A stretch of DNA of 64,000 nucleotides, taken from Hyphomicrobiales bacterium (lineage in GTDB: Bacteria > Pseudomonadota > Alphaproteobacteria > Rhizobiales > Rhizobiaceae). Positions 48,926-57,739 of this stretch are shown piece after piece. Positions within the stretch are counted from its first letter, which is position 1. Every line of letters starts with the position of its first letter. Below the pieces are notes generated by a model. That model had not been told where the DNA came from. It was given only the letters and a program-made list of their open reading frames with translations, and did not search any database. The position numbers and the translations under genes are program-made. The stretch is taken from assembly GCA_900470805.1 (NCBI GenBank), contig UCCA01000034.1:1-64000 (forward strand), read 5' to 3'.

Positions 48926-49512
48926 CAGGCGGCACTTTCGGTTCTGGCGTCGATCAGGGCTTTCAGCACTTCGTCGCCCATCTGTTCCTTGCGGACGTCG
49001 CGTGAGATGACGGTGAGATCGGCCTGCTCGTAGATCGGGTATCTGGCGTTCATCAGGTTTTCCAGCGTCTGCTTCGGATTTTCCGTCTTCAGCAGCGGGC
49101 GGGTGTCGCGCTTGTTGACGCGCTCCCACAGGACGTCGAGTTCGGCCTTCAGCCAGACCGAGACGCCGCCCTTCTTGATGTGCCTGCGGGTGCGGTCGTT
49201 GATGAAGGCGCCGCCGCCGGTGGAGACGACGCGCGGACCGCCCTTCAGCAGCCGCTTCATCACGCGCCCCTCGAGCGCCCGAAACTCGTCTTCGCCGTAG
49301 GCGGTGAACAGCTCGGAGATCGACATGCGCGAGACGCGTTCGATTTCCGCGTCGCTGTCGATGAAGGGGATGCCGAGCTGGGTTGCGACGATGCGTCCCA
49401 CCGACGACTTGCCGGCGCCCATCAGGCCAACGAGGATCAGATTGCGCGAACCGAGCGCAGCGCGAGCTCTGTCTCTCAGGCTATCGGCAACGATCAGAAC
49501 AGGGTCGCTCAT
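48925..49512 (-). CDS. aroK: Shikimate kinase
   Basis: A 195-residue enzyme that phosphorylates shikimate with ATP. It shows Walker A GLMGAGKSSVGR, shikimate binding DSDAEIERV, FRALEGRVMK, STGGGAFIN and the lid/late arginine segment RDTRPLL. ATG 49510-49512 is chosen because an upstream GTG only adds four residues. It heads the aroKB operon and is divergent from a 58-residue gene. Confidence 0.96.
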   Translation of the reverse strand: MSDPVLIVADSLRDRARAALGSRNLILVGLMGAGKSSVGRIVATQLGIPFIDSDAEIERVSRMSISELFTAYGEDEFRALEGRVMKRLLKGGPRVVSTGGGAFINDRTRRHIKKGGVSVWLKAELDVLWERVNKRDTRPLLKTENPKQTLENLMNARYPIYEQADLTVISRDVRKEQMGDEVLKALIDARTESAA

Positions 49513-49658
49513 TGGTCCATTCACACTTTGTTTGCGAACGGTATCGACAAATGCAGGTGTAGCGTCAAGTCGCGGGCAAGGGAATCATGGTTCAAAAGCT
49601 GCTTCTTGCACTTGCAAACAGGCTTCTTCATAAAGAAGCGAAGCCAGGGAGTTATTGA

Positions 49659-49835
49659 ATGCCGAGCCTGTTCCGATTTCTAGCCGTGCTGGCGGTCATC
49701 GCCGGAGCGATCTACGGAACGATGTGGGCGCTGGTGACGTTCGTCGAGCCGAAGGAGCGCGACGTGACGATCCGCATTCCCTCCGAACGGATCAATCCGC
49801 CCGCCACCGGTGCCATCAGCCCGGCCAAGAAGTGA
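49659..49835 (+). CDS. Small membrane protein upstream of xerD
   Basis: A 58-residue protein starting [20 protein letters not shown] with one membrane helix and a short tail ([20 protein letters not shown]) outside or inside. Its stop lies four bases before the xerD ATG, so the two are translated together. Its form is what I recall upstream of rhizobial xerD, but its function is unknown. A hairpin (GCTTCTT/AAGAAGC, 49622-49639) lies about 20 bases upstream of its start, with no T-run. Confidence 0.75.
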   Translation: MPSLFRFLAVLAVIAGAIYGTMWALVTFVEPKERDVTIRIPSERINPPATGAISPAKK

Positions 49836-49839
49836 CGCG

Positions 49840-50793
49840 ATGAGGGATCTCAGCCGCGTCCATGTCGAATCCTTTCTGGAAATGATGAGCGCCGAGCGGG
49901 GTGCCGCGGCCAACACGCTTTCCTCCTACGAACACGATCTCGACGACCTGCACTCCTTTCTGAACGGCCGAAGCGTGCGGCTGGCCGAGGCGTCGTCTGC
50001 CGATCTCTCAGCCTATCTCGCATCGCTGGCAGCGCAGGGTTTCAAGACCTCGTCGCAGGCCCGGCGGCTGGCGGCGATGCGGCAGTTCTACAAGTTTCTC
50101 TACGCCGAGGGCCTGCGCACCGACGATCCGACCGGGGTTCTCGATGCGCCGAAGAAGGGCCGGCCGCTGCCGAAGACCATGGGCGTTGACGAGGTCGGCC
50201 GGCTGCTGGAGCAGGCCGAGCAGGAGGCGCAGGATCCGGCGCCCGGGCAATTGCAGCGGTTGCGGATGCTGGTTCTGCTGGAACTGCTCTATGCCACCGG
50301 CATGCGCGTCAGCGAGCTGGTATCGCTGCCGGCGCGGGTGCTCGATCAGGAAGGACGGTTCCTGATCATTCGCGGCAAGGGCAACAAGGAGCGGCTGGTG
50401 CCGCTGTCGCAATCGGCGATCGCGGCGCTGAAGCTCTATGGCCGGATGCTGGCCGCTGAGACGGCAGCCTCGAAACATCCACAGGAAAGCCCGTGGCTGT
50501 TTCCAGCAGCGTCGAAAGAGGGCTATCTGGCACGGCAGGTGTTTGCGCGCGATCTGAAGAACCTGGCAATCCGGGCGGGGCTCACCCCATCTATGATCTC
50601 GCCGCACGTGATGCGGCACGCGTTTGCCAGCCATCTCCTGGCCAATGGCGCCGATCTGCGCGTCGTGCAGGAACTGCTTGGCCATTCGGACATTTCCACC
50701 ACGCAAATCTACACGCATGTGCTGGAAGAAAGGCTCCAGCAACTGGTCCAAACGCATCACCCCCTTGCCAAACAGGCGAAAAAGCAGGATTAG
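49840..50793 (+). CDS. xerD: Site-specific tyrosine recombinase XerD
   Basis: A 317-residue recombinase resolving chromosome dimers at dif with XerC. Catalytic residues are visible: Arg156 (ATGMRVSEL), Lys180, His256 and Arg259 (HVMRHAF), His282 (LGHSD) and nucleophile Tyr291 (TTQIYTHV). The N-terminal SAM-like core-binding domain covers about 1-95. ATG 49840 lies four bases after the preceding small gene. No dif site was found nearby. Confidence 0.95.
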   Translation: MRDLSRVHVESFLEMMSAERGAAANTLSSYEHDLDDLHSFLNGRSVRLAEASSADLSAYLASLAAQGFKTSSQARRLAAMRQFYKFLYAEGLRTDDPTGVLDAPKKGRPLPKTMGVDEVGRLLEQAEQEAQDPAPGQLQRLRMLVLLELLYATGMRVSELVSLPARVLDQEGRFLIIRGKGNKERLVPLSQSAIAALKLYGRMLAAETAASKHPQESPWLFPAASKEGYLARQVFARDLKNLAIRAGLTPSMISPHVMRHAFASHLLANGADLRVVQELLGHSDISTTQIYTHVLEERLQQLVQTHHPLAKQAKKQD

Positions 50794-50855
50794 GACCGGC
50801 GACAAGGGCAGCCAGATACAAAATGTCCCGGGCACAAGGAACGGAAACGCACCTC

Positions 50856-51809
50856 ATGCACAATTATCTCGACTTCGAAAAGCCGATCTCCGACCTCGAA
50901 GGCAAGATCATCGAACTGAAGAAGATCGCCTCGGAAGACGAGAGCATCGACACGTCAGATGAAATCGGCAGGCTCGAAGTCCGCGTTCGCGAGGCGACGG
51001 TCGACATCTATTCGAAGCTCAACGCCTGGCAGAAGACCCAGGTCGCGCGTCATCCGCAGCGGCCGCACTTCGTCGATTACGCCAAGACGCTGTTCCAGGA
51101 ATTCACGCCGCTCGCCGGCGACCGCAAGTTTTCCGAGGATGCCGCGATCCAGGCCGGTCTCGCCCGCTTCCGCGGCCAGCCGGTTGCCGTGCTTGGCCAG
51201 GAGAAGGGCAACGACACCAAGAGCCGCCTGAAGCACAATTTCGGCAGCGCGCGTCCTGAAGGTTACCGCAAGGCGATCCGCGTGCTCGAGATGGCCGACC
51301 GCTTCGGTCTGCCCGTCATCACGCTGGTCGATACGGCAGGCGCTTATCCGGGCGTCGGCGCCGAAGAGCGCGGCCAGGCGGAAGCCATCGCCCGCTCGAC
51401 GGAAATGTGCCTCGGCATCAAGGTTCCGATCATCTCCGTCGTCATCGGCGAAGGCGGTTCGGGCGGTGCGATTGCGATCGCCACCGGCAACCGGGTCTAC
51501 ATGCTTGAGCATGCGATCTACAGCGTGATCTCGCCTGAAGGCGCTGCCTCGATTCTGTGGCGTGATTCGGCGCGCGCCAAGGAAGCGGCGACCAACATGA
51601 AGATCACCGCCGAGGACCTGAAGGCGCTCGGCGTCATCGACGGCATCATCGGCGAGCCGCTCGGCGGCGCGCATCGCGATCCGGACAGCGTCATTGCCGC
51701 GACCGGCGACGTGATCGCCAATGCGCTGGGCGAGCTTTCCAGCCGCTCGGGCGAGCAGATCCGCAACGATCGCCGGCAGAAGTTCCTGAATATGGGCCGC
51801 AATCTCTAA
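50856..51809 (+). CDS. accA: Acetyl-CoA carboxylase carboxyltransferase subunit alpha
   Basis: A 317-residue subunit that carries carboxybiotin to acetyl-CoA in the first step of fatty-acid synthesis, with AccD (not in the window). Family landmarks are MHNYLDFEKPISDLEGKI, the GRQLTL-like AGLARFRGQPVAVLGQEKG stretch, TLVDTAGAYPGVGAEERGQ and IGEGGSGGAIAIATGN with the oxyanion glycines, then ISPEGAASILWRD. ATG 50856 has GGAA in front and lies 62 bases after xerD. Confidence 0.97.
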   Translation: MHNYLDFEKPISDLEGKIIELKKIASEDESIDTSDEIGRLEVRVREATVDIYSKLNAWQKTQVARHPQRPHFVDYAKTLFQEFTPLAGDRKFSEDAAIQAGLARFRGQPVAVLGQEKGNDTKSRLKHNFGSARPEGYRKAIRVLEMADRFGLPVITLVDTAGAYPGVGAEERGQAEAIARSTEMCLGIKVPIISVVIGEGGSGGAIAIATGNRVYMLEHAIYSVISPEGAASILWRDSARAKEAATNMKITAEDLKALGVIDGIIGEPLGGAHRDPDSVIAATGDVIANALGELSSRSGEQIRNDRRQKFLNMGRNL

Positions 51810-52004
51810 GCAAGCTCTGCGGCTTACTGTCGATTGAGGCCAAACCTTGGCCACAATAGTGTTATGAATAGGTTTGGTACTTGCGGGGGTCGTGGGTGCG
51901 CGGCATGGTCGTTAAGGTTTTGTAAACCAGAATGGGCCAATGATTCGCTTTACTTGAGACCTGTTCAACGGATTGGGTCGCATCTCGTATTTGGGCTAGT
52001 TTGA

Positions 52005-53252
52005 ATGCGCATTCGTCATTTTGCCTATGTTTCCCTGATGGCGCTGGCTCTGGCCGGCTGCAACGACGCATTGGAAACCACGCAGATCGACCTCTCCAAG
52101 GTCAAAAACAAGGTCGAACAGCCGCTGCCGCCGCGCATCCTCAACGAGATGGCAGCCAAGGGCATGGATCGCAATTCGCCGATCATGGTCCGCATCTTCA
52201 AGGAAGAAGGTGTACTGGAGATCTGGAAGGCGAAGACGGACAACCGCTTCGAGAAGATCACCGACTACAAGATCTGTGCCTGGTCGGGCCGTCTCGGTCC
52301 CAAGGTGAAGCAGGGTGACCGGCAGGCGCCGGAAGGTTTCTACAACCTGACCAAGGCCAACCTGAACCCGAATTCCAAATATTATCTCGCCATCAACACC
52401 GGCTTCCCGAACCGCTACGACGCCGTCAACGGCCGTACCGGCACGGATCTGATGATCCATGGCGCCTGCTCGTCATCGGGTTGCTATTCGATGACCGACC
52501 AGCAGGTGCTCGAGATTTATGCCTTCGCGCGCGACGCGTTCAAGGGCGGCCAGTCGACGGTGCAGCTCGAGGCCTATCCTTTCCGGATGACCGCCGACAA
52601 CATGTTCAAGCACCGGATGAACGAGAACATCGACTTCTGGAAGATGCTGAAGGTCGGCTACGACAATTTCGAAGTCACCAAGCGTCCGCCCGAGGTCAAC
52701 GTCTGCGAGAAGAAGTACGTCTTCAACCAGCAGGCGTCCGGCGCTTTCAATGCCGGCGGCAAGTGCCCGGAGATGTCGACGCCGCCTGCTCTGGCGTCCG
52801 CGCTCGCCTCCTACGGCAAGACCTATGATCTCGCCTATGCCAAGGCGTCGAAGGAATTCGACGGTCTGGCGTGGTACGACCCCTCGGAAGCCGAGCGCAA
52901 GGCTGTCGTCGCCAAGACCCGCAAGGGCCGCGAACTCGCCTACGCGCCGACCGGAACCTCGCTCGAAGCGGGCAAGATGATGAAGGTCGCCGAGCTCGAG
53001 GGCATGATGGCGACGAAGACGGCAACGTCTGTCGCTTCAAACACCGTGACAGGCTCGACGCCTGCCGGTTCGCCTACGGTCGCAGCAGCCACCGACGTGG
53101 CGCTCGTCAACCCGGCATCCGTTCCGGTGCCGATGCCCAGCCCGCTGGCACCGCAGAGCGAGATGGCGACGGCATTCGCGCCGGTCGAGCAGCCGGATTC
53201 GGTCGAAGTCGCTTCCAAGAAGCCGTTCTGGAAATTCTGGACCAAGGAGTGA
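52005..53252 (+). CDS. L,D-transpeptidase lipoprotein (YafK-like)
   Basis: A 415-residue lipoprotein with a signal ending ALALAGC (Cys19) and a YkuD domain: KICAWSGRLGPKVKQGDRQAPEGFY is the usual approach and HGACSSSGCY holds His152 and nucleophile Cys160. It most resembles murein L,D-transpeptidase/endopeptidase YafK, which cuts or makes bonds at meso-diaminopimelate, anchoring or releasing outer-membrane lipoprotein. The C-terminal third is a Pro/Ala-rich extension ending KKPFWKFWTKE. No strong Shine-Dalgarno is seen before ATG 52005. The TusA-like gene follows after four bases. Confidence 0.9.
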   Translation: MRIRHFAYVSLMALALAGCNDALETTQIDLSKVKNKVEQPLPPRILNEMAAKGMDRNSPIMVRIFKEEGVLEIWKAKTDNRFEKITDYKICAWSGRLGPKVKQGDRQAPEGFYNLTKANLNPNSKYYLAINTGFPNRYDAVNGRTGTDLMIHGACSSSGCYSMTDQQVLEIYAFARDAFKGGQSTVQLEAYPFRMTADNMFKHRMNENIDFWKMLKVGYDNFEVTKRPPEVNVCEKKYVFNQQASGAFNAGGKCPEMSTPPALASALASYGKTYDLAYAKASKEFDGLAWYDPSEAERKAVVAKTRKGRELAYAPTGTSLEAGKMMKVAELEGMMATKTATSVASNTVTGSTPAGSPTVAAATDVALVNPASVPVPMPSPLAPQSEMATAFAPVEQPDSVEVASKKPFWKFWTKE

Positions 53253-53256
53253 TGGC

Positions 53257-53481
53257 TTGACCGCCATCGCCTACGATCTGCGCGGGCTGAAATGCCCGCT
53301 GCCTGTGCTCAAGACCCGCAAGAAGATAGCGTCGCTGCCGTCAGGCGCGCTGATCCGCGTCGAGACGACCGATCCACTTGCCGGCATCGACATTCCGCAT
53401 TTCTGCAACGAAGATGGCCACGAACTGGTCGAGAGCGAAAAAACCGATGACGGTCACCGCTTCCTCATCCGCAAGGGATAA
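53257..53481 (+). CDS. TusA family sulfurtransferase
   Basis: A 74-residue TusA-like protein: AYDLRGLKCPLPVLKTRKK with the Cys13-Pro-Leu-Pro active loop of the family, and IPHFCNEDGHELVE. Such proteins carry persulfide sulfur for tRNA thiolation or cofactor synthesis. The initiator is TTG at 53257, four bases after the L,D-transpeptidase stop, so co-translation is likely. Three tandem hairpins follow. Confidence 0.88.
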   Translation: MTAIAYDLRGLKCPLPVLKTRKKIASLPSGALIRVETTDPLAGIDIPHFCNEDGHELVESEKTDDGHRFLIRKG

Positions 53482-53493
53482 AGCACGGTTTCC

Positions 53494-53563
53494 GGGAATA
53501 GCTAAAAGCGCATTCCCTGAGTGCTAAAAACGCACTCCCGCGGAATGGCTAAAAGCTCATTCC
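53494..53563. repeat. Three tandem hairpins between tusA-like and cobW-like genes
   Basis: Three similar units follow each other: GGGAAT..ATTCCC (53494-53517), GAGTGC..GCACTC (53519-53537) and GGAATG..CATTCC (53542-53563), each with a CTAAAA-type loop and an inner GCT/AGC or equivalent pairing. The stem bases change in both arms together, so the hairpins are preserved. The third unit contains the stop codon of the opposite-strand CobW gene, whose last codons read GMSF. They lie between convergent genes and likely end transcription from both sides. Confidence 0.8.
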
Positions 53564-54724
53564 CGGGATCGCCAGCGGATTGTCGTTGAGGGCTGCACGG
53601 TCGGCGGTGTCGATGCGCGGCTTGCCGAGGAATGCGTCGAACAGGTCCTTGACGAAGGCTTCCGGCAGATCCTTGGTGATCAGCACCATGCGCGTGCGCC
53701 GGTCGTCGGGGTTCGGCCAGGCGGGCAGGCGGCTCGGCGGATGGAAGATGCTCTGGACGCCGTGCAACACCAGGGGCCGGTCCGGCCGATCCGACATCAA
53801 GACGATCGCTTTCATGCGCAGCAGCTTTTCACCATGCGCCGACCGCAACAGATCGACGAACATGTCGAGCGCCATCGGATCGATCGGCTTGTCCTCGACG
53901 ATCGAGAAGGAGCGGATCGAGGCGTCGTGGCGGTTGACGTCGTGTGGGTTCTGGTCGTCGTGGGCGTGATGATGGTGATGCCCGTGATCGTGCCCGTGGT
54001 CATGATGGTGATCATGCCCGTGGTCGTGGTGATGATGCGCTTCATGCCCATCCTCGTCGTGCAGCCAGCGGCTGACATCGGTGCTCTTGGTCGCCGGGTC
54101 GTAGATGCCGTTCACGAGCGTGGCCGCCGTACCGGTCGCGGGGTCGTCGGCATCCATCAGCGTGGCGCGCGGATTGAGCGCGTGCAGACGCGCCCTCAGC
54201 CGGTCGAGGACGTCAGGCGAGGCCATGGTCTGCTTCGACAGGATCAGCCGATCGGCGACGGCGGCCTGTTTGACCGCTTCCTCGTGATTGTCGAGCGTCG
54301 GTAATCCATTGACGGCATCAACGATGGTGACGACGCCATCGAGGTCGAAGTTCTCGGCGATGATCGGGTTGCCCATGATCGCCTGCATAACCGGCGCCGG
54401 ATCGGCAAGTCCCGTCGTTTCGATGACGACGCGGTTGACCTTCTTGACGCGGCCGGTCTGGATCGCGTCCATCAGGTTGGCCAGCGTATCCACCAGTTCG
54501 CCGCGCACCGTGCAGCACAGGCATCCATCGGAGAGCTCGATGATCGCGTCGCCGGAGCTTTCGACCAGCAGATGGTCGATGCCGACATCGCCGAACTCGT
54601 TGATGATGACGGCTGCCTCCTTCATGGCCGTATCCTTGAGGATGCGGTTGAGCAGCGTCGACTTTCCCGCACCGAGGAAGCCGGTGAGGATGGTGACCGG
54701 AATCCGGTCCGCGGGTGCACTCAT
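53549..54724 (-). CDS. CobW/G3E GTPase with His-rich loop
   Basis: A 391-residue G3E-family GTPase: Walker A GFLGAGKSTLL (15-25), the metal-binding GCLCC motif in SDGCLCCTVRGEL, RVVIETTGLADPAPV, and GTP-base recognition. Between about residues 225 and 265 there is a loop of many His and Asp (HHHHDHGHDHHHD type), typical of zinc-handling COG0523 members, and a C-terminal CobW_C domain. Such proteins give zinc or other metal to target enzymes. It follows the DacC-like gene by 12 bases on the same strand, so they share a transcript, though its own client is unknown. Confidence 0.92.
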   Translation of the reverse strand: MSAPADRIPVTILTGFLGAGKSTLLNRILKDTAMKEAAVIINEFGDVGIDHLLVESSGDAIIELSDGCLCCTVRGELVDTLANLMDAIQTGRVKKVNRVVIETTGLADPAPVMQAIMGNPIIAENFDLDGVVTIVDAVNGLPTLDNHEEAVKQAAVADRLILSKQTMASPDVLDRLRARLHALNPRATLMDADDPATGTAATLVNGIYDPATKSTDVSRWLHDEDGHEAHHHHDHGHDHHHDHGHDHGHHHHHAHDDQNPHDVNRHDASIRSFSIVEDKPIDPMALDMFVDLLRSAHGEKLLRMKAIVLMSDRPDRPLVLHGVQSIFHPPSRLPAWPNPDDRRTRMVLITKDLPEAFVKDLFDAFLGKPRIDTADRAALNDNPLAIPGMSF

Positions 54725-54736
54725 GTCGGTCTGGCC

Positions 54737-55861
54737 TTAAAAGGACGTGGGGCGCGGCATCGGGATCGGTACGTTGGCGATATCGCCGGCGCCATCGGCC
54801 GTCGCCAGCTTGTCGGGCTGCGGTTCGTTCTGGCCGGGGATCAGGCCGGCATAGGAGAAGGTCGGCTCGTGGTCCCGCTCGAGAATATAAGGAGAGTGGA
54901 TCTTCATGCGGCCGACTTCGTCGCGCGTTTCGCTGCGGACCTTTGCGCCCTTGGCGCTGCAGATCTCGGCGGTGATGTCCGTGACCTGGTCCTGGCCTTC
55001 GCCGTACGGTTTCAGCGAGCCGAGCGTGTCGGCGCCGGGGAACTGGGCGGTGAAGCCCTTCTGCAGCATGTCGGCCGAGGCATCGGCGCGGGCGGCGAGG
55101 CTGTCGGTGCCGAGGACCACCGAGATGAGCGTGCGGCCGTTGCGGGTCGCGGAGCTGATCTGGTTGAAGCCGGAGGCGCAGATGAAGCCGGTCTTCATGC
55201 CGTCGGCGCCGGCAAAGCGGCCGATCAGCATGTTGATGGCAGGGATGTTCTGGGTGCCGGTGGTGATGCCCTCAAGCGCGAAGTAGCTGGCATATTGCGG
55301 AAAATCGCGGCGCAGCGCCACCGACAGGATCGCGAGATCGCGGGCCGTCGTATACTGGCCCTTGCCGGGCAGGCCGTTCGGATTGATGAAGTGCGTATCG
55401 GTCATGCCGAGCTTCACGGCTTCGGAATTCATGCGCAGCACGAAGGCTTCCTGGGTGCCGCCGACGGCCTCGGCGACGGCCACGGCAATGTCGTTTGCCG
55501 ACTTGACGATCAGGATCTTCAGGGCGCTGTCGAGCGTCAGCTTCTGGCCGGGCTTGAAATACATCTTGGCGGGCGGCTGGGCGGCGGCGCGCTTGCTCAT
55601 GGCGATCGGGGTGTCGATGCTGATCTGGCCGGAGCGGATCGCGTCGAAGGTCGTGTAGATCGTCATCAGCTTGGTCAGCGATGCCGGATACCACTTGCGG
55701 AAGGCTTCCTCATGTTCGAGCACGCGGCCGCTCTGGACATCCACTAGGATATGCGGATTGGCATAGGCCGCAGACGTGGCGGAGACAGCGATGGCGGCTG
55801 CGGAAGCGGCGAGGGTGATCGGCCGCAAAGCGGCAAGCAAGCGGTTCTGGCGCGTCGACAC
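54737..55861 (-). CDS. D-alanyl-D-alanine carboxypeptidase (penicillin-binding, DacC-like)
   Basis: A 374-residue S11-family peptidase: signal peptide (AASAAAIAVSATSAAYA before NPHI), active-site Ser61-x-x-Lys64 (PASLTKLMT), Ser121-Ala-Asn123 and Lys223-Thr-Gly225 (MKTGF). It trims the last D-Ala from peptidoglycan stem peptides, the target built by Ddl. The initiator is GTG at 55861 with AAGGA six bases upstream. The C-terminal stretch is Pro-rich and lacks the amphipathic anchor of some family members. Confidence 0.93.
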   Translation of the reverse strand: MSTRQNRLLAALRPITLAASAAAIAVSATSAAYANPHILVDVQSGRVLEHEEAFRKWYPASLTKLMTIYTTFDAIRSGQISIDTPIAMSKRAAAQPPAKMYFKPGQKLTLDSALKILIVKSANDIAVAVAEAVGGTQEAFVLRMNSEAVKLGMTDTHFINPNGLPGKGQYTTARDLAILSVALRRDFPQYASYFALEGITTGTQNIPAINMLIGRFAGADGMKTGFICASGFNQISSATRNGRTLISVVLGTDSLAARADASADMLQKGFTAQFPGADTLGSLKPYGEGQDQVTDITAEICSAKGAKVRSETRDEVGRMKIHSPYILERDHEPTFSYAGLIPGQNEPQPDKLATADGAGDIANVPIPMPRPTSF

Positions 55862-56030
55862 GGTTTGTCCTTAAAGATTTCCGGATGTCTCGAAAGTTTC
55901 CCCTATTTAACGTATATGGCCATGACATGGCAAAGGTCATTGTCTAACTTCTTCGCGAGGCGTGATATCTCCACCGTTCATTGCCGTCGTTTTCGATTTT
56001 CATCTTCCAATTTTTACCAGGGAAGCCAAC

Positions 56031-57194
56031 ATGCCGATATTGAACAGAGCCGCCGAACTTCAAAACGAAGTGACAGAGTGGCGCCGGCATATTCATGAAC
56101 GGCCGGAACTGCTGTTTGCGGTCGAGAATACGGCGGCCTTCGTGGCGGAGAAGCTCAAGGAATTCGGCGTCGACGAAATCGTCACCGGCATCGGCCGCAC
56201 CGGCGTCGTCGGCCTCATCAAGGGGCGCGGCGAGGGATCGCGCGCCATCGGCCTACGCGCCGACATGGATGCGCTGCCGCTCACCGAGATCACCGGCAAG
56301 CCCTGGGCCTCGACCACGCCGGGCAAGATGCATGCCTGCGGCCATGACGGGCACACGGCGATGCTGCTGGGCGCCGCAAAATACTTGGCCGAGACCCGCA
56401 ATTTCAACGGCAACGTCGCCGTGATCTTCCAGCCGGCCGAAGAGGGCGGCGGTGGCGGCAACCTGATGGTCAAGGACGGCATGATGGAGCGCTTCGGCAT
56501 CGAGGAGGTCTACGGCATGCACAACATGCCGGGCCTGCCCGTCGGCCAGTTCGCGATCCGCAAGGGGCCGATCATGGCGGCCACCGACGAATTCACCGTG
56601 ACCGTGAAGGGCCGCGGTGGCCACGCGGCGCAGCCAAACCGCACCGTCGACCCGATCGTCATCGCCACGCAGATTATCGCCAACCTGCAGATGATCGCCT
56701 CGCGCAACGTCGATCCGCTGCGCTCGGTGGTCGTTTCGGTCACCAAGTTCAATGCCGGCTTTGCTCACAACGTCATTCCCAACGAGGCGACCTTCGCCGG
56801 CACGGTGCGGACGCTGGACGAGGCGGTGCGCGATCAGGCCGAAGCGCGCTTCCGGCAGATCGTCAGCGGCATCGCGGCAACGCATGACGCAGAGGCGGAG
56901 ATCGCGTTCCACCGCAACTATCCGGTGACCTCGAATCACGAGGCGGAGACTGTGCATGCCACGCAGATCGCCACCGACATCGCCGGGGCTGCCAACGTCA
57001 ATGCCGACATCGACCCGATGATGGGCGGCGAGGATTTCTCCTACATGCTGAACGCCCGCCCGGGCGCCTTCATCTTCATCGGCAACGGCGACACCGCCGG
57101 CCTGCACAACCCGGCCTATGATTTCAACGACGACGCCATCGCCCACGGGATCTCGTACTGGGTGCGGCTTGCCGAGCAGCGGCTTGGCGATTGA
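56031..57194 (+). CDS. M20 family amidohydrolase (hippurate/IAA-amino acid hydrolase-like)
   Basis: A 387-residue M20D metallopeptidase-like amidohydrolase: RHIHERPELLF, RADMDALPLTEITG, MHACGHDGHTAMLLG with a Cys and His metal ligand, FQPAEEGGGGGNLMV with the catalytic Glu, and GGEDFSYML for the second metal. It would hydrolyse N-acyl amino acids (hippurate, N-acetyl amino acids or auxin conjugates). ATG 56031 has GGAAG upstream. It is divergent from the DacC-like gene; tRNA-Arg follows on the opposite strand. Confidence 0.93.
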   Translation: MPILNRAAELQNEVTEWRRHIHERPELLFAVENTAAFVAEKLKEFGVDEIVTGIGRTGVVGLIKGRGEGSRAIGLRADMDALPLTEITGKPWASTTPGKMHACGHDGHTAMLLGAAKYLAETRNFNGNVAVIFQPAEEGGGGGNLMVKDGMMERFGIEEVYGMHNMPGLPVGQFAIRKGPIMAATDEFTVTVKGRGGHAAQPNRTVDPIVIATQIIANLQMIASRNVDPLRSVVVSVTKFNAGFAHNVIPNEATFAGTVRTLDEAVRDQAEARFRQIVSGIAATHDAEAEIAFHRNYPVTSNHEAETVHATQIATDIAGAANVNADIDPMMGGEDFSYMLNARPGAFIFIGNGDTAGLHNPAYDFNDDAIAHGISYWVRLAEQRLGD

Positions 57195-57281
57195 TGGCAG
57201 TAGGGAAGAATCCGGCCTGCCGAGCCCTTTCCAAGGGCGGTGGGCCGAGGCGTGCTGTAACGGCCTGATTTTATAGAAAAA

Positions 57282-57358
57282 TGGTGTCCACGAGAGGATT
57301 CGAACCTCCGACCCCAGGATTAGGAATCCTGTGCTCTATCCTGCTGAGCTACGTGGAC
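57282..57358 (-). tRNA. tRNA-Arg (anticodon CCT), CCA encoded
   Basis: A full 77-base cloverleaf is read on the minus strand: acceptor stem GTCCACG pairing with CGTGGAC, D-arm GCTC/GAGC, anticodon stem CAGGA/TCCTG with loop TTCCTAA, T-arm GGAGG/CCTCT with loop TTCGAAT, discriminator A and an encoded CCA end. The anticodon CCT decodes AGG arginine. No integrated element is seen beside it. Confidence 0.95.
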
Positions 57359-57739
57359 AGCGCTTCTGCATAACTCGACTGCCCCCTTCGATCAACCGGC
57401 TTTTGAGGCCTTGCCTCAATTAGCAGGCGCGATCGCGCGCGACGCAGATCGACATGATTCGCTCAAGCGATCGGCAGTCGCTGTCGGATGGGGCGCTGAC
57501 GTCAGGCATCGCGCTTGCCTTCGATTGTTAAGTCTCTGCTAAACAACATAAATTTTGGGCAACTGTCCCAACTGCGAACGGGTTCGCGTCATATCGGGAC
57601 GGTGCACCGTATTGATATGATTATCGCGTTAACAGTGAGTTTTCTTATTAAAACACAACCATAGAAAGAGCGCGACCTGTCTGATGATCTGGTCCATGCT
57701 CGGCCATCACTGCCAAGCCGAACATGCCAGCGAGGTCCG
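57359..57739. other. Intergenic region upstream of the type I secretion genes
   Basis: 381 bases between tRNA-Arg and the ABC gene. The tRNA promoter is at its left end; the middle (57,520-57,660) is AT-rich with TTGTTAAG and a GGGCAACTGTCCC inverted repeat, likely the promoter zone of the secretion operon. No gene is supported. Confidence 0.45.
57368..57395 (-). promoter_or_regulatory. Possible promoter of tRNA-Arg
   Basis: On the minus strand TTGATC (57390-57395) is 16 bases from TTATGC (57368-57373), with about nine bases to the tRNA start. A weak but well-placed sigma-70 style match. Confidence 0.4.

Noticed and set aside
49840-50793. Mobile-element integrase at xerD
   Set aside because: Length, motifs and context (small gene, xerD, accA, aroK) match the core XerD, not an integrase; no att repeats are seen.
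57282-57358. tRNA-Arg as integration site of a genomic island
   Set aside because: No integrase, direct repeat of the tRNA end or foreign composition adjoins it.
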